Notes under the pieces: generated by a model | What the model was told of the DNA's origin: nothing | Seen by the model: only the letters and a program-made list of their open reading frames with translations | Databases searched by the model: none | Assembly (NCBI GenBank): GCA_036508135.1 | Contig: DATCHW010000305.1 | Coordinates: 119,944 to 183,943, forward strand | Direction of reading: 5' to 3' | Length of the DNA stretch: 64,000 nt | DNA from: DATCHW01 sp036508135 | GTDB lineage: Bacteria; Bacteroidota; Ignavibacteria; Tepidaquicellales; Tepidaquicellaceae | Shown: one piece after another, positions 15,909 through 25,530 of the stretch | Layout of the letters: each line of letters begins with the position of its first letter | Position numbering within the stretch: the first letter of the stretch is position 1 | Translations under genes and position numbers: made by a program

Positions 15909-18548
15909 CACCATCAGCTTTTTCGTCTCCGAAAAGTTTCCGGCAGTTAGTCTATAAAAATATATTCCGCTTGAGAGATTTCCTGCATTGAATTCAGTGA
16001 TGTATGATCCTGCCGGAACATTACCATTTATTATCGATACAACTTCCTTTCCAAGTAAATCGTAAACTTTTAATGTAACCAATCCGGATTTTGGAATATC
16101 GTATTGTATCTTCGTCGTTGGATTAAACGGATTCGGATAGTTCTGATAAAGCTTGAATCCGGTAGGAGTTTCATTTACATTTCTTGTAATACCAACTGGA
16201 TTCTGGGCAAGATTTATCTGGTAAATCCCGTTACCGTGCGTTGTCGCACGGAGCTTTCTGTTTGCATTTACTATAGATAAATCGAACACAATAGCGTAGG
16301 GCATACCGTTCCGGAACTCGCTCCAGCTTGTTCCTCCATTAGCAGATACATAAACTGCAAGGTCATTTCCGACGTAAATATTCTGAGGATAAAGCGGGTC
16401 GGTTACAATGCAATGGTAAGGCAGGTCAGGTAAGTTTCCTGTAATGTCAATCCAGCTTACTCCTCCGTTCGTTGTTTTAAATACATGCCCTGAACTGAAT
16501 CCACCATAAGTTACATAAACTATATTTGCATTAACTCCGTCTATATGTATATCTGTTGGATACCGGTTTGGTAAAACATTGGTATCAGCAATTTCTGTCC
16601 ACACCGTTCCGCCATTTACACTTTTAAAAATGCTTGCTCTTAAAGTTGAACCAATGGTAGGGGGGATGACTCCGCAATAAAGTGTATCTGTACTATTATT
16701 AGAACAAGCAAGAGAAAGTACTTTCCTGCCGCCAAAACTACCATAAGGTCCCTGCCAACTTCCTGAACCGGTTGTTGATTTATAAACTGTAACCCCTCCG
16801 ATATAAACATAATTAGGATTCGATCTGCATACAACATAGGGAGCGCAGAAGCAATAGTTCGCTTCACTGCCTGAATTTGAAGGAGCGATATCTGTCCAAC
16901 TTACCCCACCATCAGTTGAACGATTTATATCACCCCAACCATATTCTGTATAACAGATACTATTGTTTTGAGAATTTACTGCACTGCTAAAACCATCACC
17001 CACAAATGTTTTATACCACGCTGTGGTACCCTGATAAAATACAGCCCTGTTATCCTGTAAGCCGCCGACGCAGAAAATTGAATCTGTATAGGATTGACCG
17101 AGACTTGCATAAAACTGTGTAGTTACATATCCTCCGTTGCAGGAATAAAATGTAGTTCCGAAATCGTTTGACCGGTATAACCCCCCATCTGTGACAGAAT
17201 AAATTTTATTCGGGTCTTTCGGATTAGATGCAAAATAATGCTGGTCTGCGTGGGAAAAGTTAGTAGATGTGCCGCCTTCCGGTTGCCCGGGAGGTGTTGC
17301 TCCATCTATCCAACCTTGCCAATTAGATAATTTTGTAAAAGATGTTCCACCATTAATTGATCTGTACACATCCAGATTACCCAAGAGAACATTATTTTGA
17401 TTGTTATTCTTTATTAAGAAAGCATTATTATACCATCCCTGGTTTGTCATAAAACCTGTGTTATTATATTTTTGAGTCCAGCTATTTCCTCCATCTGTGC
17501 TCATATATAAACCCACGTAGGAATTACTTGGATTAGTTGGGTCGTTGGCAATGCTTGCAAATATGACATTAGGATTTCCCTGGTAAATACCCAATGTAGT
17601 TTTTCCTGACCAAAAAGTCGGTAATCCATGCGTTCCGTCAGACAGTTTAATCCATGATGTACCTGCATTTGTTGATTTGTAAATCCCGACATTGGAATTT
17701 GGAATGTTATTGCTTAAATTACCAACAGAAGCAATCAAAATTGTTGTATCGATTGGATTAAGCACTAAATCCATTCCCATCAGATAATTTAAAACCTGAT
17801 TCCAGTTTGCACCTGCATCATAAGATTTATAAATACCCTCGCTTGTTGCGGCATATAATATATTAGGGTTTTTCGGATTGATAATCACTTTCCACACGCC
17901 TCTCTGATTATTGTAAGACCAGTCAAGCGATTTAGTCCAGGTTGTTCCGCCATTTGTCGTTTTCAAAATACCGATTCCATACATACCACGGGTTACGCGG
18001 ACGTTAACACCATTATTAACTGAATACTGGTAGCCGTAATTTTCTCCCGTACCGATGAACATTACATTCGGATTAGTTGAATCTATAGCAATAGAACTTA
18101 CTGCAAGACTGGGATAACCTGTGTTTATAAGTGTCCAGGCGCTTGCTCCCAGGCCGCCGGTTGTTGATTTCCATAAACCGCCGGATGCTGAGCCCATAAA
18201 AAGTGTAGCCGTATCAACCGGATGTACGGCAAGGCAAAGACTTCTTCCGCCTACATTATTCGGACCAATTGATTGCCAGGCTTCCATATTATCGAGGTTC
18301 TTATCCTGTGCAAGATTATTTTTTGAATATTCGAATGCTTCGTAGAATTTTTCCTGTGGAATGTCTTTATCCGGATAGGCACGTATCTGCGATATCCACT
18401 GCATTGATTCGAGTGCTCCGGATGATGTTTCTTCATTTTCGGTAAAAGATTCTTCGTTATGCTGAATAATTCCAGGTAAGATACCGAGAGATATTATAAG
18501 TAATAATACAATATAAACTTTTAAAAGGAATGATGAATTTTGTTTCAT
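15900..18548 (-). CDS. T9SS-exported multi-bladed beta-propeller (sortilin/BNR-like) protein
   Basis: An 882-residue cell-surface or secreted protein. Residues 1-29 form a signal anchor/peptide (SFLLKVYIVLLLIISLGIL). The body carries at least nine Asp-box/BNR-like turns, for example TTNGGTTWTK, YDAGANWNQ, STDGGNSWTQ, STDGGVSWTDI, SVNGGTVWTEI and ANGGTSWSEF, indicating one or two large beta-propellers of the VPS10/sortilin-like fold. The last about 85 residues are a type A T9SS sorting domain (YQNYPNPFNPTTKIQYDIPK ... VYDLLGKEVV ... GIYFYRLTAGNFSETKKLMV). Substrate unknown: sialidase-like Asp boxes alone do not imply sialidase activity, and no catalytic set was seen. No T9SS machinery gene is in the window. 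Confidence 0.9.
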   Translation of the reverse strand: MKQNSSFLLKVYIVLLLIISLGILPGIIQHNEESFTENEETSSGALESMQWISQIRAYPDKDIPQEKFYEAFEYSKNNLAQDKNLDNMEAWQSIGPNNVGGRSLCLAVHPVDTATLFMGSASGGLWKSTTGGLGASAWTLINTGYPSLAVSSIAIDSTNPNVMFIGTGENYGYQYSVNNGVNVRVTRGMYGIGILKTTNGGTTWTKSLDWSYNNQRGVWKVIINPKNPNILYAATSEGIYKSYDAGANWNQVLNYLMGMDLVLNPIDTTILIASVGNLSNNIPNSNVGIYKSTNAGTSWIKLSDGTHGLPTFWSGKTTLGIYQGNPNVIFASIANDPTNPSNSYVGLYMSTDGGNSWTQKYNNTGFMTNQGWYNNAFLIKNNNQNNVLLGNLDVYRSINGGTSFTKLSNWQGWIDGATPPGQPEGGTSTNFSHADQHYFASNPKDPNKIYSVTDGGLYRSNDFGTTFYSCNGGYVTTQFYASLGQSYTDSIFCVGGLQDNRAVFYQGTTAWYKTFVGDGFSSAVNSQNNSICYTEYGWGDINRSTDGGVSWTDIAPSNSGSEANYCFCAPYVVCRSNPNYVYIGGVTVYKSTTGSGSWQGPYGSFGGRKVLSLACSNNSTDTLYCGVIPPTIGSTLRASIFKSVNGGTVWTEIADTNVLPNRYPTDIHIDGVNANIVYVTYGGFSSGHVFKTTNGGVSWIDITGNLPDLPYHCIVTDPLYPQNIYVGNDLAVYVSANGGTSWSEFRNGMPYAIVFDLSIVNANRKLRATTHGNGIYQINLAQNPVGITRNVNETPTGFKLYQNYPNPFNPTTKIQYDIPKSGLVTLKVYDLLGKEVVSIINGNVPAGSYITEFNAGNLSSGIYFYRLTAGNFSETKKLMVIK

Positions 18549-18621
18549 TTATTCAAATATTATTTGTTGAAAACTCTTAATATCCGATATTAAAAACAAT
18601 ACAAAAGAAATAAAGTGAATC

Positions 18622-18670
18622 ACTAATCAGTTGAATTACAGGTATTACCGCTTGTATTTACAGGATGAGT
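18622..18670. repeat. Degenerate fourth copy of the 50-bp palindrome
   Basis: actaatcagttgaattacag followed by gtattaccgcttgtatttac and aggatgagt aligns along its whole length with copy 2 (15760-15809), but the left arm has lost complementarity. It lies on the 3' side of the decayed methyltransferase gene. Confidence 0.6.
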
Positions 18671-18674
18671 TTCT

Positions 18675-18823
18675 TGTTCCCAATCCCCTGAGATCGTGTG
18701 AGAACTGTCATCCTGAGGAACGGAGTGACCGAAGGATCTAGTTTCCATTCTGTTTTTGAGATTCTTCACTTCGTTCAGAATGAGAAATATAGGTTTAAAC
18801 ACACACTCCCCTGATTGGGAACG
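18675..18823. repeat. Composite dispersed repeat (about 145 bp), copy 2
   Basis: Outer arms gttcccaatc (18676-18685) and gattgggaac (18813-18822), inner blocks tcatcctgaggaacggagtg and gattcttcacttcgttcaga. Matches copy 1 at 10379-10523 in overall structure. Confidence 0.65.
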
Positions 18824-18855
18824 TAAATTAAATGCCCACTCTCAAAACATTTTCA

Positions 18856-19395
18856 TTAAAAAAACCGCGGGAAAAACATCGGTGCTTTGTCCCTGTACTC
18901 CATATATTCCTGTCCAAATCTTTTAATGAGTTCCGGCTCTTCGATTTTTTTAAGCTCGATTACATTAAGAATTACGAAAACCGGTGTTACAATAACGTAA
19001 GTGAAACAGAACCAGTACATATTCCAAAACCAAACAACTGAAGGAAAACCCCGTAAGCATTGGATTACGTGAATATGCATAAGGACCTCCGGTAATGACT
19101 TTTTTGGGAGGATTCAGAGGAACCGGAGTACCTTTTGACTTAATAAAATATATTACGCAAATGCAAACAAGCACAATGCCAAATGCTATTAACGGCAGAC
19201 CTATCATCAGATTTAACGGGCGGGAAACGAAAGAAGAAAAATTTAAAGCTGAATCAAGAAAGAATGCAAAAAAATCAAAGCCGAAACAAAACTTACAAAA
19301 AATATAAATCCGACCAGAGTCATTAAATTCCTCCGGAACTTACTGCCTGTTGCAACTTCGAATAGAGAATTGATCCATTTTTCGCTGAGAGACAT
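18856..19395 (-). pseudogene. Decayed isoprenylcysteine methyltransferase-like membrane protein
   Basis: Three reading frames must be joined to give one membrane methyltransferase of the ICMT/phospholipid methyltransferase type. MSLSEKWINSLFEVATGSKF from the ATG at 19395 runs through a hydrophobic helix. A shift near 19270-19285 leads into LNLMIGLPLIAFGIVLVCI ... PPKKVITGGPYAYSRNPM, the SAM-binding family motif. A second shift near 19030-19060 leads into WNMYWFCFTYVIVTPVFVIL and the family tail FGQEYMEYRDKAPMFFPRFF, with the stop at 18856. The family order is preserved, so this was one gene. Two shifts make a real pseudogene likely, though sequencing error is possible. Confidence 0.72.
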
Positions 19396-19572
19396 TTTAT
19401 ACCCCCATTAAAATTATTACAATATATTTGTTGAAAGATAAATAAACAGAAATGAAAAAACCCGCTAAAAGAAAATTAGTAATTAATAATTAAAGAACAA
19501 AAAAGAGCAGATAGTAATTAGTAAAAGTATTTTTTCACTCTCGTTTCTCATCCAACAATTGGGAACATAAGA

Positions 19573-19827
19573 TCAGCTTCCTTCTGCTGATTTTAATGTC
19601 TCGGGGGTAAAATATCCTTCTTTCAATTCGTTATTTACAAACCACTGACATTTTACATCCCCATCCTTGTAACCCTTGGAAGCTTTTAGAAGTAATTCTA
19701 TATTTTTTATTTTCTGGTCTCTGGAGTCGCCGATGATTTTATTCACGGTCATATTGGGACCGCCAGATTTTAACTGAACAATATCGCCTGTTTTAAATAT
19801 ATTTGTGTCGGGCATTGTTTTACTCAT
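19573..19827 (-). CDS. DUF2158 (YodC-like) small protein
   Basis: An 84-residue protein with the DUF2158 pattern: FKTGDIVQLKSGGPNMTVNK near residue 10 and KCQWFVNNELKEGYFTPETL near the end, connected by a lysine-rich insertion longer than in E. coli YodC. The family is a small beta-barrel of unknown function. It is 131 bases downstream of the multiheme cytochrome gene on the same strand and may or may not belong to that transcript. Confidence 0.85.
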   Translation of the reverse strand: MSKTMPDTNIFKTGDIVQLKSGGPNMTVNKIIGDSRDQKIKNIELLLKASKGYKDGDVKCQWFVNNELKEGYFTPETLKSAEGS

Positions 19828-19958
19828 TAAATTTAAAAATTTTATTCTTGATTTGCTTAATAATATTTTACCCTGAATAAAACACTAAGTTACAGTGTTT
19901 TCACTTTTGATTCTGGGGGTGCACCTTTATTTATAATCTAATCCGAACAGAACTCCTA

Positions 19959-21176
19959 TTATTTCTTACCCTTGTTACCGGGTGAATCTTTGGGATAAGA
20001 TTTATCATCGTGACACTCAGTACATTTCGGTGTTGCCGTGAAATCTCCATTCACATGGCAAACATTACATTCAATATCCTTGTGGGCTTCAGAAAGAGTA
20101 ATACCTGTTACACTGTGATTGAAACTACCTTTTGTAAAATTCTTGTGACAGGATGTGCAATTCCTGTTCAGTTTCTTCGGCATCGCATTACCGTGACATC
20201 TTGCGCACGCTAACTGGCTGTGATAGGACTTCAATGTCCATCCAACGGATCTGCCATGATTAAATGGCAATGATTCCTTTTCTGTATGGCATTTCTGGCA
20301 GTAATCCATATTGTGACAACTATTACACGGCTTCTGATGCTCCTCCGGCGATTTGGTTTTCTTTACAGGATTGGTAAGATCTTTTGGGTTTTTTGTATCA
20401 TGACATTTTATACAATTATCCTGACTATGACAGATTTTGCAATCTATTTTAAATAGCTTATTGTGTTCATCGTGGAAGAAGGTAACGGTTTTTCCTTCAT
20501 CATAATTTGTTTCCCATACAAGTTTTGCGGGTTCAGTACGGGTTGGATGAGTTTTATTCGTAATAGCAGTGATTTGTTCTTTGCTAAGCGGTTGAGTGTT
20601 TGCATCTTTTCTTAAATGGCATTGCGAATTGCATCCGTTTTCATGACTCCACTGTAAATGACATGCAGTACACTGGCGATGGTAGGCGGCTTTCAAATCA
20701 GGAACCGAAACATCTTCACGGGTTCGTATATTATCGTGACACTCACGGCAATTTAATATAGGTCCGGTAGTATTGTAATGATGGCAGTTTGTACAACCGG
20801 AGGACATTTCTGCCATCTGCGAATGTATTTTGTGTGAAAAGACAACCCCGGTATATTTATCCGACATTTGGTCAAGAACCACTACATCAGGACCTTCTTT
20901 GGAAGAATGAAAAATAGATTTCATATCGTTGCGGGGACAATTAATCAAGCATGGGTCCTGTTTCGTAGGATATTCGCATGTATGGCAGGATTTACAATTG
21001 AGTGCTTGCAACGAATGGTCTGATGGTATATCCTTATTAGTATTTATCAGATTCTGGACAGATGAAATTTTATCATTAGTTTTTACAATTTCTGATTTTG
21101 TCCGGGGTAACAAGGTTATAATTATTATATAGCCTATCAGAATTAACGGTATTATAATAAAAAATAGTTTTTTCAT
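19959..21176 (-). CDS. Multiheme c-type cytochrome with 13 heme sites
   Basis: A 405-residue periplasmic electron carrier anchored by an N-terminal membrane segment (LFFIIIPLILIGYIIIITLL). I count twelve CXXCH heme motifs (CKSCH, CTNCH, CRECH, CTACH, CKICH, CIKCH, CNSCH, CQKCH, CARCH, CTSCH, CNVCH, CTECH) and one CX3CH (CNSQCH). Distal His residues precede many of them (FSHKIHS, FFHDEHN), as in class III cytochromes. It follows a NrfD-type membrane subunit and an iron-sulfur subunit on the same strand, forming a module like Hmc of sulfate reducers or CbcSTU of Geobacter that links the quinone pool to periplasmic electron transfer. The two partners are frameshifted here while this gene is open. 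Confidence 0.92.
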   Translation of the reverse strand: MKKLFFIIIPLILIGYIIIITLLPRTKSEIVKTNDKISSVQNLINTNKDIPSDHSLQALNCKSCHTCEYPTKQDPCLINCPRNDMKSIFHSSKEGPDVVVLDQMSDKYTGVVFSHKIHSQMAEMSSGCTNCHHYNTTGPILNCRECHDNIRTREDVSVPDLKAAYHRQCTACHLQWSHENGCNSQCHLRKDANTQPLSKEQITAITNKTHPTRTEPAKLVWETNYDEGKTVTFFHDEHNKLFKIDCKICHSQDNCIKCHDTKNPKDLTNPVKKTKSPEEHQKPCNSCHNMDYCQKCHTEKESLPFNHGRSVGWTLKSYHSQLACARCHGNAMPKKLNRNCTSCHKNFTKGSFNHSVTGITLSEAHKDIECNVCHVNGDFTATPKCTECHDDKSYPKDSPGNKGKK

Positions 21177-21232
21177 TTGTAATTTACCTGTTCTTATACA
21201 ATTAATTACTTATAATTTTAGATTTTTATTAC

Positions 21233-22419
21233 TCATACTTTATTTTCCTGGCTTATAACCGGGAAATTAATAACAATAGCTCTGTAAGCAAGTACAAGTA
21301 ATGCTATACATCCTATTGTAACCGATATTTCTCCGATAGACGGATAATAAATATTAGGATTATAAAATGGATTATAAGCTATAATAAAATTATTAACACG
21401 ATTGAGAAGTACTCCTGCTATTACAAGTGACGAAGCTATAAAAAGTCTGGCAGGAGAATTTTCTGTCTTTTTTGACATGAACATAAAGAAAGCTCTAACC
21501 AGTATTGCGATTTCAGTAATAAACATCCAGGATTGAGTATCAAGAATAACAATATATTTGAAAGATTCACGAACAAAGATATCTCCGATTTTGACAGCAA
21601 GATATATTGCTAAAATAGGAGCAACCATTTTACCTAGATTTGACAGTACTTCAATTTCCGGTTTCATTTTAAAGCTGCGGGCAGCAATTAGAGACTCAAA
21701 GATTATCATCGGAAAACCCACTGCGATAGCCGAAAGAAGGAACAAAAGAGGCAATATGGGAGTCTGCCAGAGCGGATGCATTTTATAACCCGCGATTACC
21801 ATAAGGGTACCCAGCGAAGATTGATGAAGTGTGGAAAGTACTACTCCTGCAATTATAAATACGAACATTGTTTTTGACAAACCCTTATCGAGAATTCTTA
21901 ATAATGCATCTACAGGTTTATTCAATATTTTCAGTATCCCTGGTAAATTAACCCTGCCAATAAATCTTTCAGTTACAACCGGAAGAAATTCTATATAAAG
22001 AACCGACATAAGATCATTACGCAAATACCTACTTCAAACAAAGCAGAATTTCCATTCCACATTATAAGCGGATGCCAGATATAATAAAAACGTCCGATAT
22101 CAACGCAAACAGCAAATGCTACTAAAGTATATCCGAGCATAGCAGTTAGTAAAGCAGGACGGACAATTGCGTGATAACTCTCGCGGTGCATAACGTGACC
22201 TAAAGCAGCTGAAGTAAAACCACCCGCAGCCAGAGCAATACTGGCGGCAACATCAACACCAATCCATAAACCCCATGGTGTATTATTATCAAGATTAGTA
22301 ACTGCCCCGATTCCGTATATAAATCTAATAGCTAAAAATACTAATCCGTTAAGTGCTAAAACGCTTATTATAAGGACACCGGGAGTAAAAAAGCGATGTT
22401 TAACAGGAGTCGGTATCAT
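21233..22419 (-). pseudogene. NrfD/HybB/HmcC-like quinol-interacting membrane subunit, frameshifted
   Basis: Two frames together give one about 395-residue polytopic protein of the HybB/HmcC branch of NrfD. The first frame, from ATG 22419, reads NNTPWGLWIGVDVAASIALA and ends FEVGICVMILCRFFI. The second continues SVLYIEFLPVVTERF ... GVVLSTLHQSSLGTLMV ... HPLWQTPILPLLFLLSAIAV. Family members read FEVxWCVMLYxxVLxLEFxPVV without a break, so a single base is missing near 22003-22014. The start overlaps the stop of the iron-sulfur gene by ATGA. Everything else (about ten membrane helices) is intact, so the shift is recent or a sequencing error. Confidence 0.8.
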
Positions 22420-23347
22420 AATTCTTCCTCCTTCTTATCGGGTTTTGGTTCATGACTGTCTTCGATGTCTTCTTCCTTGCTTCGCTTGGTGATCCACATA
22501 ATAATTCCCAGCAATGCATATAAAGTAACCGGAGGTACAAAGTAAGCAAAGATTCCGTGCTGTATTGATTCAGATGTTCTGGGAGCGGGATTGACTCCAA
22601 GGGTAGGCATTTTAAGCTTATCGAAGTTTTTAGTTGCTAAATACATCCATGATATTCCGCCGATTTCCTGTTCTCCATAAATATGATCCACATAGACATC
22701 TGATTTTCGTTTTATTCTGTTTTTTGCTATTCTCAAAAGTTCAGTGCGTTTGCCGAACAAAAGAACTTCATTAGTACAAATATCAACACACGCCGGCAAC
22801 TTACCATCTTTTCGTCTATCATAACATAAATCACATTTCCTGATATGAGGATCAATTGACTTATTATAATCATATGTAGGTATCTGAAATTGACAGGCGA
22901 CCATGCAATACCTGCACCCGATACATTTACTGTCATCCCAAACCACACTTCCATCCTCAAGTTTTGATAATGCACCAACTATACAGGCAGAAACACATGC
23001 CGGACGTTCACAATGCAGCATTGAAATTTTACGCGTATCGGGAGCAGAGGGTTTTTTTCGTTTTCGAATTCATTGACTACTGTTAATGAATTCGAATCTG
23101 TGCGTCTGTATTCTTTAAAAACAGAATTGTCGGCGTAGTTATCAAGATCTGGAGTAGGTAATCATGTGCAACACGGCATGCCCATTCACAGTGACGGCAT
23201 CCCACACAAACATCAGTATCAACGAGTACCGATTCTATCTTCTGAAAGTATCTTATCGGCTCCTTTAACAGATGAGGCGCCGAGAGTAGCGGCTGAAACT
23301 CCGATAGCTGCTGTCTTTAAAAAATCGCGTCTATTCAGATTTTTCAT
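22416..23347 (-). pseudogene. HybA/HmcB-like Tat-exported [4Fe-4S] subunit, three frameshifts
   Basis: From ATG 23347 a twin-arginine signal is read (NRRDFLKTAAIGVSAATLGA), followed in other frames by the first cluster motif DVCVGCRHCEWACRVAHDY, then LDNYADNSVFKEYRRTDSNS and VVNEFENEK. Then comes the long open part LHCERPACVSACIVGALSKL, KCIGCRYCMVACQFQ, KCDLCYDR ... PACVDIC, and a C-terminal membrane helix (YFVPPVTLYALLGIIMWIT). Frame changes fall near 23215-23225, 23150-23165 and 23045-23060 (an A7 run). The order is that of HybA/HmcB, which binds four [4Fe-4S] clusters. An intact shortened protein from 23021 would lack the Tat signal and one cluster. Confidence 0.8.
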
Positions 23348-23772
23348 ATAATACTATGATTTTTTAAATGTGATTGTGAATTAAGAAATGATTAAAGATA
23401 TGGTAATATTTCTGTATTTCCAACAATATGGCTGAAGTAACTGATTTATATTGGACAACGATTACTTGATTCTAAGTTATTAATATTATTTAATAAATAA
23501 AACATATCTTTTTGTCTAGTGAATCACAGAAAAATATTTTTTATTAATAGAGGTATAAAAAGGGGTAGTTATTAATGTATCAGTTAAGATAATCCTGTCA
23601 ATCATTGAATCTTATGAATCATGGTTCAGGTTTTGTTCGCCATTTAACTTTTTAACCTTTAAACTTATTAACTTCTCTTACCGGGTGAGTTTTTTTATTT
23701 GTGAATTAATATAGTAAAGAATTTGTTATGTCATCTAATTAACTTTTTAATAAACTATAAAAGGAGAACCAT
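23348..23772. other. Divergent intergenic region, no gene seen
   Basis: AT-rich DNA between the iron-sulfur subunit gene and the cupin gene. It should hold promoters for both directions. An aggagaac ribosome-binding-like sequence lies directly before the cupin ATG, which is unusually good for this genome. No ORF or repeat stood out. Confidence 0.5.
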
Positions 23773-24123
23773 ATGTTTGTGAAAAATCTATCCACTCCGG
23801 ATGAAACCCGGAAAATGCCCAAAACGAAAATCGAAGTAATAAATCTCGGCGGTGAAACAATAATGAGAGCCATATTCCAGCCGGGATGGAAATGGTCGGA
23901 ATGTGTAAAACCGACTGTTGGTACGGATAGCTGCCTTGCGCCTCACGTAAACTATATTGTTTCCGGAAGAATGATGATAAAAATGGATAACGGAACTCAA
24001 AAGGAGACCGGACCCGGTGATGCAGCAGTAATTCCTCCGGGACACGATGCCTGGGTCCTCGGGGACGAGGAATGCGTAGCAATTGATTTCGGTGCAGGTA
24101 AAATGTACGGAAAAGCAAAATAG
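23773..24123 (+). CDS. Cupin-domain protein
   Basis: A 116-residue single cupin barrel. Cupin motif 1 is APHVNYIVSGRMMIKMDNG and motif 2 GPGDAAVIPPGHDAWVLGDE. The metal-binding set is reduced (one His in motif 1, one in motif 2), and GWKWSECVKPTVGTDSC upstream adds Trp/Cys residues common in a small subgroup of sensory or binding cupins. It is preceded by an aggagaac sequence and followed by a hairpin, so it is probably a single-gene transcript. Substrate unknown. Confidence 0.88.
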   Translation: MFVKNLSTPDETRKMPKTKIEVINLGGETIMRAIFQPGWKWSECVKPTVGTDSCLAPHVNYIVSGRMMIKMDNGTQKETGPGDAAVIPPGHDAWVLGDEECVAIDFGAGKMYGKAK

Positions 24124-24137
24124 CATGATAAATAGTA

Positions 24138-24178
24138 TATCAGATGTTTCATCTCTTTAAGGGATGGAATATCTGATA
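24138..24178 (+). terminator. Hairpin after the cupin gene
   Basis: Arms tatcagatgtttcatc and gatggaatatctgata (two mismatches) around tctttaagg, 15 bases after the stop. Only a short T tract follows, so it is a weak terminator or 3' stabiliser. Confidence 0.5.
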
Positions 24179-24444
24179 TTGACTTTTCCCGGAAAATTTG
24201 TGAAGGCGGCTTTTGTTTCTTTACTGCCTTTAGCGGTGCAGTTTTCTTAACCCTTTTAAATATTTAAGGGCGGAACGATCTGCGTTATAAGTTATAGGAA
24301 TGTGAATTTCCATTGAGGATTCTTAATATCGTCCCAGCCCTTAAAAATCGTCTTTTAATTAATATGATATAATTAAACTCTGAATTTTGAACTCTTTCTT
24401 AATTATAAAGAAAAAAGAATATACTATTAATATGAAGCGTAACA

Positions 24445-24513
24445 ATATGCGAATGATCGAACCTGAAGAAACAGGAGTTATGAGCAAAAATCTTAAGTGA
24501 AACCTTCGCATAT
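24445..24513 (-). other. tRNA-Met-like fragment (degenerate, uncertain)
   Basis: On the minus strand a 7-base closing stem atgcgaa / ttcgcat encloses a 7-base loop ctcataa (CAU anticodon context of tRNA-Met) and a T-loop-like gttcgatc. Spacing is wrong for a working tRNA: about 65 bases in all and no 3' half of the T stem. It is either a worn tRNA relic or a chance structure in a 550-base gap that otherwise shows nothing. Confidence 0.25.
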
Positions 24514-24681
24514 CTTTATTTACAAATTGTTAAAACTAAAATCCAAGTTAGTTAACTTTTTAATTACTTTCAGGAGAAATATAAGAACTAAACTTTTATC
24601 AAATAACCTGACCTGTAAATTTGGTCAAAACTAATTTTCTGAAACTTTGCAGGTATTTTAACACCTGCGGAACATCGATTA

Positions 24682-25035
24682 TCATTTTCCGCAAACCGGA
24701 CAGAACCAATTGCAACCTTCGGGTGCTTTAGGATGCTCTTTTTCCTGTATGTCTATTGCAAGTTCCCTGAATACATGATAATGCGTGCATTCGAGGAAAA
24801 AAGCGTCATACTTGCTGAATGCATAACTGAACTGAAAGTGGTGATAATTGCCAACGTATTTCTTCAATTCCTGGTTCAGGTCAGTATCAGAGCGTCCAAG
24901 AGAAAGGACTGAGAAGCCATTTGTTTCGCTGGTGCTTTCCCCGAGGAGGAAATTCCCTACGATACCCTTCGGTACTTTTTTGTCGATAGTCGATAGTTCC
25001 AATTTAAAGGGGCCGTATAAATGGGAATTTGTCAT
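24682..25035 (-). CDS. Hypothetical protein with C-terminal CPVCG knuckle
   Basis: A 117-residue cytosolic-looking protein I do not recognise. The C-terminus GCNWFCPVCGK resembles half of a zinc ribbon; with the upstream Cys in FFLECTHYHVF and nearby His residues it might bind a metal. The middle (KKYVGNYHHFQFSYAFSKYD) is rich in aromatics and His. It stands alone. Coding is supported by length, frame and clean amino acid composition only. Confidence 0.6.
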   Translation of the reverse strand: MTNSHLYGPFKLELSTIDKKVPKGIVGNFLLGESTSETNGFSVLSLGRSDTDLNQELKKYVGNYHHFQFSYAFSKYDAFFLECTHYHVFRELAIDIQEKEHPKAPEGCNWFCPVCGK

Positions 25036-25079
25036 AATCGAATTAAATTAAATGGTTAATTAAATATGATAAATTTAAA

Positions 25080-25298
25080 TTATTCTAAGGATTCTACCCA
25101 TATATGAACAACTTTTCCACCGGGATTATATACATAAATAAGCCATGCACCATTTTCATAAACTCTTACATAGGTAAATACATCTCCCGGGTCGGTGATG
25201 GTAACATCATTTTTCGCCAGAACCGCAGTGCTGCTGAAAGTAAAAGTTGAGAATAAAATTGCTAAGAATGCAAATAAAGTTACAATTAATTTTTTCAT
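25080..25298 (-). CDS. Small exported protein, unknown
   Basis: A 72-residue protein with a clear signal peptide (KKLIVTLFAFLAILFSTFTF, cleavage probably after AVLA). The mature part is only about 45 residues, beta-rich and aromatic (TYVRVYENGAWLIYVYNPGG). It ends normally (WVESLE) and has an aggagaaat sequence before the ATG. No family recognised. It lies 45 bases downstream of the start of the previous minus-strand gene, which could be cotranscribed after it. Confidence 0.62.
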   Translation of the reverse strand: MKKLIVTLFAFLAILFSTFTFSSTAVLAKNDVTITDPGDVFTYVRVYENGAWLIYVYNPGGKVVHIWVESLE

Positions 25299-25530
25299 TT
25301 CGATTTCTCCTGTTTAATTTATTTTAATATTTTTTAAGTTATTTAATTTTCTTGTGTAAAATTAATAAGATTAATTTAATTAAGCAAATAATTTTTTTAT
25401 AAAAAGTTGCTTTTTATTTTATGAAAAAAGTCTATTTTTTTTGTAATATGTTGATTTTTATAAAAATATCACTTATATTAGGTCATAAATTTCTTTAAAA
25501 ATGTTGCTTAGCCGGAAAGGGCAAAAATTT

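Noticed and set aside
18832..19041. Plus-strand open frames around 18.8-19.3 kb
   Set aside because: They oppose the frameshifted methyltransferase, whose family motifs are on the minus strand.
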